Assembly: GCA_024403735.1 (NCBI GenBank)
Contig: JAKSRG010000022.1
Coordinates: 1 to 47,975, forward strand
Source of the DNA: Clostridia bacterium
Lineage (GTDB): Bacteria > Bacillota > Clostridia > Saccharofermentanales > Saccharofermentanaceae
Reading direction: 5' to 3'
Length of the DNA: 47,975 bases
Position numbers and translations under genes: made by a program. Under the pieces are notes generated by a model, which was given only the letters and a program-made list of their open reading frames with translations, did not search any database and had not been told where the DNA came from. Within the stretch, counting starts at the first letter, position 1, and each line of letters opens with the position of its first letter. This document shows positions 16,666-25,901 of the stretch, in pieces.

Positions 16666-18114
16666 ATGTTGGATAAAGTGACTTTGGCTTTGTATTGTAT
16701 TGCCTCATTCTTTGGTTATTTGATGATTGCTAGATATGTTTTCTTCGAGAAAGGGTTAATCGGTACCAAAAAGGCTGTTTACTACGTAATTGGAACGCTA
16801 GGCATTTTGTTATCTGCATTCTTCATACCTGATGAAGTCGCAGTAAATTTGATCGCCGCTGGTTTGTTTATTGCATGGATGGTAACACAGCGTAAGGAAC
16901 GTAAATTCTTTGGCTTTCTTACTGCCTTCGCTGTTATTGGTTTTGGCGATGGTATTTTCTTATCTTTGATTACTATTCCATCTGCACTCTTTAATCTCAA
17001 TAGCTATGTTCAATTCGTGATTTGTGCGGCACTGGCGTTGTTCCTTGTGTTTGCAACTTATTGGCTTGAGAAGCGTAATAGTAATAATCTGTCCAAGATT
17101 GACGCTACACTCGGAAATAATATGGACTTAGATAGCCATAATCGTAAACTCAGTAGAACTGAGAAGATTATGTTGTTCTGCGTTGGTATTTTTGAGCAGT
17201 TGTTAGCTTCTGCGGTTGATTTGTTGCAAGTTACTGATTTCCTTAAATTGGATCATAATGAAGTTGGTGGACAGATTATTACCGATCAGAACTTAATTTT
17301 TGAAGTAAGGGATGTGCTTGAATTAACAACTTTGTCTATTAAGGCATTGATATTCCTTCTTGGTGCTGCAATGCTATTCATAACAGTAGTCGTTATCGTT
17401 GTTGTGCTTAGTGGTAATAGACGTTCATTTTTGCTCAATCGAGTATCTGACATGCAGACTAACATAATCGTTACGATGGCAGATATTGTCGAGAATAGAG
17501 ATGCCGATACTGGTGGTCATATCCAGAGAACTGCTAAGTATGTTGAGATTATCGCCAATCAGATGAAGTCCAACGGTCCATATCAGAAGTACATGACTCC
17601 GCAGTTTATGCAGGATATTAAGATTGCTGCGCCGCTCCATGATATTGGTAAAATCCACGTGTCTGATACAATCCTTAATTTCCCAGGCAGACTCGATGAT
17701 AGACAGTTCGCGATCATGAAGACACATGCGGCTGAAGGACGTAAGCTTCTTACACAGGCCAAGAAACGACTCGGTGAGTTCTCATATCTTGATGTAGCTA
17801 TCGATATGGCTGGTTACCATCACGAGTGGTGGGACGGTGGAATTAAGGGTTATCCTACAAGGATTAAGGGTGAGGACATCCCTCTTTGCGCACGAATAAT
17901 GGCCGTGGCGGATGTTTTCGATGCCCTCACAGCGCGTCGTGTATATAAGGACCCAATGCCTATGGAGAAGGCGATTAGCATAATCTTGGAGGAGAAGGGC
18001 ACACACTTCGATCCAGCTGTAGTTGATGCATTTATGGAGGCTATTGACGAGGTTAAGACTGCGCTTAATGAATTTGACGAAGCAGCAAGAGTTGCTATGG
18101 CGAATGCGACTTAA
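16666..18114 (+). CDS. Membrane-bound HD-GYP domain phosphodiesterase
   Basis: A 482-residue protein. The first ~250 residues carry about seven hydrophobic segments, forming a membrane sensor region. The rest is an HD-GYP domain. Its motifs are GGHIQRTAKY, LHDIGKI (HD pair near 325), the downstream HHEWWDG, KGYPTRIKG (the GYP signature near 394) and ADVFDALTARRVYK. HD-GYP proteins usually hydrolyse cyclic di-GMP in the cytoplasm. All expected metal-ligand positions appear intact, so activity is likely. A GGDEF-type protein with a spoiled signature lies 1.9 kb downstream on the other strand, consistent with local cyclic-dinucleotide signalling. The membrane signal is unknown. Confidence 0.9.
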   Translation: MLDKVTLALYCIASFFGYLMIARYVFFEKGLIGTKKAVYYVIGTLGILLSAFFIPDEVAVNLIAAGLFIAWMVTQRKERKFFGFLTAFAVIGFGDGIFLSLITIPSALFNLNSYVQFVICAALALFLVFATYWLEKRNSNNLSKIDATLGNNMDLDSHNRKLSRTEKIMLFCVGIFEQLLASAVDLLQVTDFLKLDHNEVGGQIITDQNLIFEVRDVLELTTLSIKALIFLLGAAMLFITVVVIVVVLSGNRRSFLLNRVSDMQTNIIVTMADIVENRDADTGGHIQRTAKYVEIIANQMKSNGPYQKYMTPQFMQDIKIAAPLHDIGKIHVSDTILNFPGRLDDRQFAIMKTHAAEGRKLLTQAKKRLGEFSYLDVAIDMAGYHHEWWDGGIKGYPTRIKGEDIPLCARIMAVADVFDALTARRVYKDPMPMEKAISIILEEKGTHFDPAVVDAFMEAIDEVKTALNEFDEAARVAMANAT

Positions 18115-18158
18115 TAGAGCTCGCGAACACTCTGCAACCAGAAAGTGAGGAAGATAAT

Positions 18159-19496
18159 ATGGCTGATATTATTAGAATTAATGAGAATACTTGGTCCATC
18201 GAGGATGGAATGGTTAGATTTTTCGTGCTCGAAGGCGACGACAGTGCACTAATGATTGATTCGGGTATGACAACAGGCGGTAGTATTGCTAAGGAACTCG
18301 CTCAGAGCATTGTCGGAACTGATAAGCCACTTCTACTCTTGAATACGCATGGCGATCGTGATCATGTGGCTGGTAATAATGCATTTGATAGCTGCTATAT
18401 GAATAAGGCCGAAGAAGATAATTATCGAATGGCAGGTGGCACTACAAAGATTAATTATGTTGAGGATAAGGATGTAATCAACCTTGGTAACAGAGAACTT
18501 GAGATTATCTTAATCCCTGGTCATACACCTGGCAGCATTGCGATTTATGATAGAAACTCCAGAAGTTTATTCGCTGGCGATAGTGTTCAGAATTCAGATA
18601 TTTTTATGTTTGGGCCTAAGCGTAATATTGGTAATTACATCATGAGCCTTGAGAAACTCCTTACGATGTCTGATAAGTTCGATACTATTTATGGTTCACA
18701 TGGTAGCCTCACTGTTCCTGTAGATCAGATTGAGTGCCTTCTGGATTATGTGACTACAATTCGCGATTCTTATGTTCCAGGAATTGTTGTAGATATGTGG
18801 GGAAATAAGATTCTACTACATAAGTTCCCAAAGGCTGGTTTCTTTGTTGAATTGCCAGTTGATAGAGCTGTATCTACTGAAGTTATGCGTAAAAGCGATG
18901 CTTGGACAATTAGTAACTTAACTTCATCTAAGGAATTAATGAGTAGAGCTGGCACATCAATAGTTGTTGCTGCTACTTCAATGGGACTAATTAGTTCACC
19001 TGTAGCGATTGTCTGCGGTAAGGGTAACAATGCTGGTGATGGTTTTGTCGTAGCTAATATCTTGAAGTCCAAGGGCATTCAGTGTGAGATTTATTTACTA
19101 TGTCCAGATAGCTTCTCTGATGATGGTAAGTACTATTTTGATGAGTGTGTAGCTAATGGTATCTCATATAAAACATTCACTCCTGATACTGATTTGAATG
19201 GATATTCAGCAATCGTCGATTGCATCTTCGGTACAGGCTTTAGGGGAGTACCAGAAGGCATCTTTGCTGATGCTATTAATGCGATTAATAATTCAAGTGC
19301 GAAGGTTATTAGTGCAGATATTAACTCAGGTATTAATGGTGATACTGGTGAAGGTACTATATATGTTAAGTCTGATCTTACAGTATCAATTGGTAGCTAT
19401 AAGACTGGTCACTTCAAGGGTGTTAGTCTTGAGGCTATGAAGGCTATTAGTAACTGTGATATAGGAATTGTGATAGGGGAATACGAGAATGAGTAA
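18159..19496 (+). CDS. Fusion of a metallo-beta-lactamase hydrolase and an NAD(P)HX epimerase-like (YjeF_N) domain
   Basis: A 445-residue protein with two domains in one uninterrupted frame. Residues 1 to about 215 form an MBL hydrolase: THGDRDH at 63-69 (with Asp in place of the second His, a variant seen in some MBL families), GHTPGS, LFAGDS and GSHG. Residues about 235-445 match the NnrE/YjeF_N domain, with KELMSRAG, VCGKGNNAGDGFVVA and a late SADINSGI strand. NnrE epimerises damaged NAD(P)H hydrates. The usual partner dehydratase NnrD is absent here. GAGGAAG precedes the ATG, and the end overlaps the SseB-like gene by 8 nt. The pairing of these two domains is unusual to my knowledge. Confidence 0.85.
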   Translation: MADIIRINENTWSIEDGMVRFFVLEGDDSALMIDSGMTTGGSIAKELAQSIVGTDKPLLLLNTHGDRDHVAGNNAFDSCYMNKAEEDNYRMAGGTTKINYVEDKDVINLGNRELEIILIPGHTPGSIAIYDRNSRSLFAGDSVQNSDIFMFGPKRNIGNYIMSLEKLLTMSDKFDTIYGSHGSLTVPVDQIECLLDYVTTIRDSYVPGIVVDMWGNKILLHKFPKAGFFVELPVDRAVSTEVMRKSDAWTISNLTSSKELMSRAGTSIVVAATSMGLISSPVAIVCGKGNNAGDGFVVANILKSKGIQCEIYLLCPDSFSDDGKYYFDECVANGISYKTFTPDTDLNGYSAIVDCIFGTGFRGVPEGIFADAINAINNSSAKVISADINSGINGDTGEGTIYVKSDLTVSIGSYKTGHFKGVSLEAMKAISNCDIGIVIGEYENE

Positions 19497-19944
19497 TGTA
19501 AATGATGATAGCAATGTAATTAATGATGGTGCTTCAGTAGCTTCTGATGCTAAGGCAAATGAGCGTGCAATTATAGCTGATATTGAACGCGCAATAACTG
19601 TTCTTCTCGAGGACAGAAGTTATGAGAATTTGGCTTATCTTTTAACTCTTATCAGAAACAACATTGAAGTTGAACTCATTGTTGCTGTTAAGGGTGAGAA
19701 TGGCGGACTAGCTTTAGCTCCAGTTAAGACTTCAGACGGGCAGAGATTTTTCGCGATGTTCACAAGCTTTGATGAGCAGCTCAAAGGACCATCTAAGGTT
19801 CAGTCAACATACGAAGTTTCATTTAAGAGCATTTTCGATTTTGTTCGTAATAGTAATGATATTGATGGCGTGATGATCAACCCATGGGGTAAGCCATTTA
19901 TCCTTAATCGCAAGCTTATTGATGTAGTGCTCGGTGAGCAGTAA
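19489..19944 (+). CDS. SseB N-terminal domain protein
   Basis: A 151-residue protein with a disordered Asn/Asp/Ser/Ala-rich start (about 1-25) and one SseB-type domain. The family pattern is visible: a strand carrying the FFAMFTSFDE motif, then FKSIFDFV, then GVMINPWGKPFILNRKLID. SseB was named from enhanced serine sensitivity; its molecular role is not settled. It lacks the C-terminal SseB domain that the second copy in this window (27377-28144) has. The 8-nt overlap with the fusion gene upstream points to translational coupling. Its stop lies 20 bp from the end of the convergent GGDEF-type gene. Confidence 0.75.
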   Translation: MSNVNDDSNVINDGASVASDAKANERAIIADIERAITVLLEDRSYENLAYLLTLIRNNIEVELIVAVKGENGGLALAPVKTSDGQRFFAMFTSFDEQLKGPSKVQSTYEVSFKSIFDFVRNSNDIDGVMINPWGKPFILNRKLIDVVLGEQ

Positions 19945-19960
19945 AGAGCAAAATAATCTA

Positions 19961-19987
19961 GTATCAGAGTGGCTTGTACGCTGATAC
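19961..19987 (-). terminator. Possible hairpin terminator overlapping the end of the GGDEF-type gene
   Basis: GTATCAG (19961-19967) and CTGATAC (19981-19987) form a 7-bp stem that covers the last codons and stop of the - strand gene. On the - strand a TTATTTT run follows about 8 nt later. A weak candidate between two convergent genes. Confidence 0.35.
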
Positions 19988-21139
19988 GAGGCCGAGTTTA
20001 CGGTTCTTGAATATTGTTGACTTATCACGTGAAGTGTTAAGAATGTAGTCGAAGTCGTTAGCTGTCTTACAAGGAGCAGATGCGATACCGATACTAACAG
20101 TTAACTTATATGGCTTATTAATAGTTCCGTTGACGTGATCGAGGTCTTTATGGATTTGCTTCTTTGTAAGTGTGATTAGGTCTTTAGTAACATTAGTTCC
20201 AATTATTAGGAATTCATCATTAGCATAACGGAACAAGATTAAATTCTTGTTGTTGATTACCTCGAGTGAATTCGCAAGGGAATGAGCGATAGTCTTAATC
20301 GCATATTCGCTTTCCAAGTTATCTGATACGCTCAAGATATAGTCGAGGTTATCGATGTTGATGTTGATGATTGTAAGATTAAGATTATCCTGACCAAGAA
20401 TAGCTACCTCGTGATTATAAAGTGCACGACGATTTTTAACTCCTGTATGTGAGTCGAATGTAGCCTTGAGGCTTTGGTTTTTGTTATAAATCATGGCAGA
20501 AGCGAGGATGATACCAATTTGTACAGTTGATATACCTACGACAAAAATCTGCGTAAAACTACCAATAAGGAACGGAATGAAGAATACCATATATGAAAGG
20601 TATTCAAGACGTACAGCTTTGTTTCTGGACTGGAAATATCTTCGTAGGATAGAGCCAACGATAATTAATACATAGAATAATTCCACAATCCAGTGAATAA
20701 AGATAAGGCTTCCACGCTGATATATATTCTGATCGTTAACAAAGAAGAAGTAGTGATTGAGTGGATTAGCAATGAGAATTACTAAGAATACTAGGAATGG
20801 AACAGCAATGCCAATCTGAACTGATTTCTTAGTGCTAATGTAGTCAGTCTTAATTAAGAAGAATATAGCCCACAGATAAGCATCAAAGCACTGAGTAAAG
20901 AAGTATAACGCATTCATGTGGTAGACAACTTCATGTGCTAAAGGCTTATTAGTTCCCTCGAAGAACACGGCGACAATATCGCATACACACATAATTGCGA
21001 GGAACCATAGGAGTACTATAAATACTAGGTTGGCATGATCTTTCTTAGTTAGTTGGAAATGTGTCCTAATTGCGAGATATACAGCAATTACGATTGTGAT
21101 AAGGTTAAGTGTCGCATAGTAAATAAACTGCATATCCAA
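19964..21139 (-). CDS. Membrane protein with a degenerate GGDEF domain
   Basis: A 391-residue protein. The first ~225 residues carry about seven membrane helices (a 7TM sensor layout). The cytoplasmic GGDEF-type domain starts with FDSHTGVKNRRAL, the usual DxLTGLxNRRA motif. At the active-site loop the sequence reads YANDEFL where GGDEF is expected, so both glycines that bind GTP phosphate are replaced (A-N-D-E-F) while the Asp-Glu pair remains. The late LTVSIGIA strand is normal. Diguanylate cyclase activity is therefore doubtful; a GTP- or c-di-GMP-sensing role is possible. An apparently active HD-GYP protein lies nearby. Confidence 0.8.
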   Translation of the reverse strand: MDMQFIYYATLNLITIVIAVYLAIRTHFQLTKKDHANLVFIVLLWFLAIMCVCDIVAVFFEGTNKPLAHEVVYHMNALYFFTQCFDAYLWAIFFLIKTDYISTKKSVQIGIAVPFLVFLVILIANPLNHYFFFVNDQNIYQRGSLIFIHWIVELFYVLIIVGSILRRYFQSRNKAVRLEYLSYMVFFIPFLIGSFTQIFVVGISTVQIGIILASAMIYNKNQSLKATFDSHTGVKNRRALYNHEVAILGQDNLNLTIININIDNLDYILSVSDNLESEYAIKTIAHSLANSLEVINNKNLILFRYANDEFLIIGTNVTKDLITLTKKQIHKDLDHVNGTINKPYKLTVSIGIASAPCKTANDFDYILNTSRDKSTIFKNRKLGLVSAYKPL

Positions 21140-21211
21140 ATCTCCGTGCTTGTTTTATTAATAAACTATCCCTATTTTTAAACAGTTGCCACAAAAAAGC
21201 AAATAATATTG

Positions 21212-21242
21212 TTAACGATTATTGTTTTTGACGTGTTATAAT
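21212..21242 (+). promoter_or_regulatory. Possible promoter of the GH5-like gene
   Basis: A perfect TATAAT at 21237-21242 is preceded by TTAACG at 21212-21217 with a long 19-bp spacer. It lies in the divergent gap between the GGDEF-type and GH5-like genes. Confidence 0.35.
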
Positions 21243-21313
21243 CGACGGGTATGTTCGTAAATTGCACTGGTAGTGGCGAATATTTAGCTACTATCGCTGA
21301 AGGAGTTATATAT

Positions 21314-22351
21314 ATGGATAAGAAAACAGTTGGTATTGCAGTTCTTTTGATAGTGTTGGGATTATTTGTCATCCCACTCTTCACTTTGTTCTTTACTGAT
21401 GAGGAATATACTATCAAGAATAATCCGGTAGAGAAGACAGAGTTCTTTGAAGAAGATACTACTAACTATCCTACAATGCTTAAGGCAGAGGGCGGTAAGC
21501 TCATTAATGCTAAGGGCGAAGAAGTTGTACTCAAGGGTGTAACTTCATCTGAGCCACATAGACTTAATCAGGCTAATAAATTCTCACTTGAGTATTATGA
21601 GAATCTCTTGGATTTTGGTGGCAATGTAATTCGTGTTCCAGTTAATCCTAGTAGATTTATCGATGATAAGTATTATATGTGGAGATTTCTCGACCTCATC
21701 ATCAAGTGGGCAGGCGAGAAGGATAAGTATGTAATCATCGACTGGGACTGCGCTGGTGATCCTATTACTGGTGAAGGCGATAACCTCGTTGATATCTCTA
21801 ACCACGTTGCAGATAAGACTAACGAGTTCTGGAAGCAGCTCGCTAAGCACTACTACAATACTCCAAATGTAATCTTCGAGATTTATAACGAGCCAGTAGG
21901 CGTTGATAGTGAGCAGTGGGCTGAACTTACTAACGAGTTCATCGCTACAATCCGTGAGCAGGGTGCTAATCAGCTCATTATCGTATCAAGTACTAATAAG
22001 TGTTATGACATTAATTGGGCAGACGATATCGAACTTAAGGATGACAATCTTGCTATCTCAATGCACATCTTCCCAGGTAACGACGATTACGCTGATGTAA
22101 TTGCTTCTTATAGTTACAACAGACCTTTGATTGTTACTGCATGGGGTTATGCTGATACAGATGTAGCTACAGATATCTATAAGTCCACAGCGGACGAGTT
22201 CGGTAAGCCAGTTGTTGAGCTTCTTAATTCTAACAACATCAGCTGGACAGCTAACAACTATGATGACAAGCTCATTCCACCAATGTTCTACGAGAATTCA
22301 GAGGATTTGACACTCTTTGGTCAGTTCATTAAGGCCGAGCTCAATAAGTAA
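21314..22351 (+). CDS. Membrane-anchored GH5-like protein with lost catalytic residues
   Basis: A 345-residue protein with an N-terminal membrane helix (about 7-28) and an extracellular TIM barrel close to GH5 endoglucanases. Landmarks are VLKGVTSSEPHR, NVIRVPV, YVIIDWD, NVIFEIYNEP with the acid/base Glu193, and SMHIFPG. In active members the strand after this carries the nucleophile in a TEWG motif; here it reads TAWGY (Ala276). The conserved His of DWH is also Asp (D145), and the late Trp motif ISWVNW is altered. It is probably a non-catalytic glycan-binding relative. GAAGGAG precedes the ATG at 21314; an upstream in-frame ATG at 21251 lacks a good site and would spoil the membrane anchor. 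Confidence 0.85.
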   Translation: MDKKTVGIAVLLIVLGLFVIPLFTLFFTDEEYTIKNNPVEKTEFFEEDTTNYPTMLKAEGGKLINAKGEEVVLKGVTSSEPHRLNQANKFSLEYYENLLDFGGNVIRVPVNPSRFIDDKYYMWRFLDLIIKWAGEKDKYVIIDWDCAGDPITGEGDNLVDISNHVADKTNEFWKQLAKHYYNTPNVIFEIYNEPVGVDSEQWAELTNEFIATIREQGANQLIIVSSTNKCYDINWADDIELKDDNLAISMHIFPGNDDYADVIASYSYNRPLIVTAWGYADTDVATDIYKSTADEFGKPVVELLNSNNISWTANNYDDKLIPPMFYENSEDLTLFGQFIKAELNK

Positions 22352-22404
22352 TGTTCGGCGAACTGCTCGAAAACAACCACTAAAACTTAAATCAAGCCAA
22401 TAAA

Positions 22405-22445
22405 AATGGCCTCGCCACAAACTCAAAAGGCGAGGTCATTTTTCT
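22405..22445. terminator. Bidirectional terminator between the GH5-like gene and prfC
   Basis: AATGGCCTCGCC (22405-22416) and GGCGAGGTCATT (22429-22440) form a 12-bp stem with one wobble. TTTTC follows on the + strand and TTTTTATT on the - strand, so it serves both convergent genes. Confidence 0.9.
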
Positions 22446-22491
22446 TCATATATATACCATTCATTGGTATCAATTTAATAATTCACTCGGA

Positions 22492-24120
22492 TTACTTTGA
22501 GTGAATATCCTCGAAGCGGAGCTCCAATTCCTTGTTATGCTCAACAGCCCAGTCGATAGCCCACTCAGACTCGAAGAGTACTACTGGCTCATCATCACGG
22601 TCGAGAACGAGAAGTGATGTTGATGTGAGTGTTAAGTCATGATAATCAAAATCAGGCTTTGCTTCACTCTTAACCCAACGTGCAAGACGATAAGTAAGAG
22701 GTGTTCTAATAATATCAACTCCATATTCTGCTTTCAAGCGATGCTCGAGTACTTCGAACTGGAGGACACCTACTACACCCATGATATAAGTCTCAGTACC
22801 GATATCAGGCTGCTTGTAAAGCTGTACAGCACCTTCTTCTGATAACTGCTCAATTCCCTTGAGGAACTGCTTACGCTTCATTGAGTCCTTAGGCTGAACT
22901 TTATTAAAGTTCTCAGGTGGGAATACTGGGATTGGATCGAAGTGGAACTTCTTGTTGTTACCAATAAGAGTATCACCAATTCTGAAGAGACCTGGATCGA
23001 AGATACCGATGATATCACCAGCGTATGCATCTTCAACAATTGAACGGTCTTGAGCCATGAACTGCTGTGGCTGAGCAAGAGTAATCTTACTTCCAAGTCT
23101 CATATGTGTAACGTTCATGTTCTTCTCATACTTACCTGAGCAGATACGAACGAATGCCATACGGTCACGGTGCTTAGGATCCATGTTAGCCTGAATTTTA
23201 AACACGAAACCAGTAAAGTCTGGTGAAGTTGGCTCGATGAAATCATCGTTACCATTTGTCTCAGTCATGTGGTATGGCTGTGGAGCAGGTGAGATCTCGA
23301 GGAACTTCTTAAGGAATGGCTCAACACCGAAGTTAGTGATAGCAGAACCGAAGAATACAGGAGTAAGTTCACCCTTGAGTACTCTGTCGAGGTCGAACTC
23401 GTCACCAGCCATATCGAGGAGCTCGATATCACTGCAAAGTGTCTCGTAGTGATCAGGTGACATCATTTCCTTGAGTGCTGGATCATCGATACCAGTAGAA
23501 GCGTGCTTAACCATTGATGCACCGTGGTCCTCATTTGAACTATCGAAGAGGAGTACTGAACCTGTCTCGCGCTCGAAAACACCCTCGAAGTCACCATCTG
23601 TACCGATAGGCCAGTTGATTGGTGTTGAACGGATACCGAGTACCTTCTCAAGTTCGTCAATAAGGTCAAATGGGTTCTTAGCAGCACGGTCCATCTTGTT
23701 GATGAATGTGAAAATAGGAATATGACGCTGACGACAAACGTGGAAGAGCTTAACTGTCTGAGCCTCGACACCTTTCGCGCCGTCAAGAAGCATTACTGCA
23801 GCATCAGCTGCGCAAAGTGTACGGTATGTATCTTCTGAGAAGTCCTGGTGACCAGGAGTATCAAGAATGTTGATGCAGAAGCCATCATAGTTGAACTGCA
23901 TTACTGATGATGTTACAGAGATACCACGCTGTTTCTCAATTTCCATCCAGTCTGATGTAGCATGCTTGGCAGCCTTACGAGCTTTAACAGAACCAGCCAT
24001 ATGGATAGCTCCACCGTAAAGGAGAAGCTTCTCTGTCATAGTTGTTTTACCAGCATCAGGGTGTGAGATAATGGCGAAGGTACGACGTCTCTTGATTTCT
24101 TCTTCAGCTGTGTAACTCAT
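22492..24120 (-). CDS. prfC: Peptide chain release factor 3
   Basis: A 542-residue translational GTPase of normal RF3 length. It removes RF1/RF2 from ribosomes after peptide release. Seen in order are EEIKRRRTFAIISHPDAGKTT (P-loop near 20), the switch-I region ending in KQRGISVTSSVM, DTPGHQDFSEDTYR (G3), and NKMDR (G4). Elongation-factor-like domain II and the RF3 C-terminal domain (QLSEEGAVQLY, VVGVLQFEVLEHRL) follow. EF-G and PrfC share the early motifs, but the C-terminal part and length are those of RF3. It is transcribed alone, divergently from malQ across a 168-bp gap. Confidence 0.97.
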   Translation of the reverse strand: MSYTAEEEIKRRRTFAIISHPDAGKTTMTEKLLLYGGAIHMAGSVKARKAAKHATSDWMEIEKQRGISVTSSVMQFNYDGFCINILDTPGHQDFSEDTYRTLCAADAAVMLLDGAKGVEAQTVKLFHVCRQRHIPIFTFINKMDRAAKNPFDLIDELEKVLGIRSTPINWPIGTDGDFEGVFERETGSVLLFDSSNEDHGASMVKHASTGIDDPALKEMMSPDHYETLCSDIELLDMAGDEFDLDRVLKGELTPVFFGSAITNFGVEPFLKKFLEISPAPQPYHMTETNGNDDFIEPTSPDFTGFVFKIQANMDPKHRDRMAFVRICSGKYEKNMNVTHMRLGSKITLAQPQQFMAQDRSIVEDAYAGDIIGIFDPGLFRIGDTLIGNNKKFHFDPIPVFPPENFNKVQPKDSMKRKQFLKGIEQLSEEGAVQLYKQPDIGTETYIMGVVGVLQFEVLEHRLKAEYGVDIIRTPLTYRLARWVKSEAKPDFDYHDLTLTSTSLLVLDRDDEPVVLFESEWAIDWAVEHNKELELRFEDIHSK

Positions 24121-24288
24121 GTTAATACCTCAATTTTGTTAATAGTAAATTAAAATTTATTTCTGAACACATAGTGTATAATAAACCAGTGAAACGCAAA
24201 ATATTATATCAGTTTGTCTTATTATAATAAAGTACAAATGTTGCCCCAGTGGCGCGTTTGATTTTGGGCAAGTAGTTCGGAGGTAAGG

Positions 24289-25797
24289 ATGAAGAGGGGT
24301 TCAGGTGTTTTGATGCACATCGCTTCTTTGCCAGGTCCATTTGGCATTGGAGTTTTTGGAGAGGAGGCAATTGCTTTTGCTAAGCAGCTTAAGTCACAGG
24401 GAATGACTTATTGGCAGGTACTTCCTTTCTCATATCCTGGTATGGGTAACTCACCATATCAGAGTTTTTCAGCATTTGCTGGTAACTGGTTATTTATTGA
24501 CCCTAGAAGACTTATGACTAAGGGTCTTCTCAGAGCAGATGAGGTAGTAGGAGCTGAGTATAACGTTAACAAGTGGAGAATTGATTACGATTTCATCCGA
24601 GTTCAGCGCGAGAAACTTTTAAGACTTAGCTATACAAGAGCAGATGAGAATCTTAAAAATAACGTAAGAACATTCATCAATGAGAATAAGTGGGTAGATG
24701 ACGTTGCAATGTATCTTGCAATCAAGGATGCCAACTATTCTAAGCCTTGGTGGGAGTGGTCAGACGAGAAGCTTAAGAATTACGACAAGAAGGCTCTCGA
24801 AGAGGTTCGTAAGGAAGATAACTATCTATTCCACGCATATGTTCAGTATTTGTTCTGCACAGAGTGGGCAGATATTAAGTCACAGATTAATGAGCTTGGT
24901 ATCAAGATTGTTGGTGATATGCCAATCTACGTATCAGGTGATTCATCAGATGTATGGGCAAATCGTGATTTGTTCAAGATGGCTAAGGATAAGGCTAGCG
25001 AGGAGATTTTCGAGAAGGTCGCAGGCGTACCACCTGATTACTTCTGTGAAGATGGACAGCTTTGGGGTAATCCTATCTACGATTGGGCTAAGCACAAGAA
25101 GACTAACTACGATTGGTGGATGAACAGAATTGCTGAGAACTATAAGCTCTACGATATCGTTCGTATCGACCATTTCCGTGCATTCAGTTCATATTGGGAA
25201 GTTATTGCAGGCGCTAAGACAGCTCGTGAAGGTGAGTGGGTTAAGGGTCCTGGAATGGATTTCTTCCATGAGATGGATAAGAGATTTGGTGATAGTTCCA
25301 GAATTATCGCTGAGGATCTTGGCGAGATGACACCAGACCTCGTAGAGTTCATGAAGGTTTGTGGTCTTCCTGGAATGAAGGTTATGCAGTTCGCATTTAA
25401 TCCTAATGACGATTGCGTATACCTCCCACATAACTATCCAGCTAACTGCGTAGCTTATACAGGTACACATGATAACAACACACTCCTCGGATGGCTCTGG
25501 GAAGTTAATGAGGCTGAGCGTAACGAGTGTCTCAAGTATTGTGGCTTCGAAGGTAATAACTGGGGTGATGGTGGTACAAGAAGTGCTTCTTGCCGTGCAA
25601 TCATCAAGACACTTTGGATGAGCCACGCTGATATCGTAATTGTTCCTGTTCAGGATCAGCTCGGCTATGGTGGAGATACAAGAATGAATACACCAGGTAC
25701 TGCTAATGGTAACTGGATGATTAGATTCTCTAATGACGATCTCCAGTCTATCGATAATGCTTGGTACAAGGATTTGAATAGACTTTACAGAAGATAA
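24289..25797 (+). CDS. malQ: 4-alpha-glucanotransferase (amylomaltase, GH77)
   Basis: A 502-residue cytoplasmic enzyme, the normal size for GH77. It transfers maltooligosaccharide segments and releases glucose in maltodextrin or glycogen use. The N-terminus GSGVLMHIASLPGPFGIG and the SPYQSFSAFAGN loop are family hallmarks. The catalytic nucleophile is Asp294 in RIDHFRAF, the acid/base Glu342 lies in IIAEDLGE, and the transition-state Asp395 lies in GTHDNNT. All three are present. GGAGG lies 6-8 nt before the ATG. A TATAAT at 24223-24228 in the shared upstream region is a likely -10 box. The gene is monocistronic and followed by a strong terminator. Confidence 0.97.
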   Translation: MKRGSGVLMHIASLPGPFGIGVFGEEAIAFAKQLKSQGMTYWQVLPFSYPGMGNSPYQSFSAFAGNWLFIDPRRLMTKGLLRADEVVGAEYNVNKWRIDYDFIRVQREKLLRLSYTRADENLKNNVRTFINENKWVDDVAMYLAIKDANYSKPWWEWSDEKLKNYDKKALEEVRKEDNYLFHAYVQYLFCTEWADIKSQINELGIKIVGDMPIYVSGDSSDVWANRDLFKMAKDKASEEIFEKVAGVPPDYFCEDGQLWGNPIYDWAKHKKTNYDWWMNRIAENYKLYDIVRIDHFRAFSSYWEVIAGAKTAREGEWVKGPGMDFFHEMDKRFGDSSRIIAEDLGEMTPDLVEFMKVCGLPGMKVMQFAFNPNDDCVYLPHNYPANCVAYTGTHDNNTLLGWLWEVNEAERNECLKYCGFEGNNWGDGGTRSASCRAIIKTLWMSHADIVIVPVQDQLGYGGDTRMNTPGTANGNWMIRFSNDDLQSIDNAWYKDLNRLYRR

Positions 25798-25827
25798 TTC
25801 ATACTAACAATAACGGAAAACTTGAAG

Positions 25828-25862
25828 ACACCCGTAGACTATAAGGTCTGCGGGTGTTTTCT
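25828..25862 (+). terminator. Terminator of malQ
   Basis: Arms 25828-25840 and 25845-25857 form a 13-bp stem with two wobbles and an ATAA loop, followed by TTTTC. Confidence 0.88.
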
Positions 25863-25901
25863 ATTGGGTCAGATTACAGGCGTTCAGCATTGTCTGCGTT
25901 C

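Noticed and set aside
21251..21313. Upstream ATG for the GH5-like gene
   Set aside because: No Shine-Dalgarno sequence, only 9 nt after the presumed -10 box, and the extra residues would disrupt the membrane anchor.
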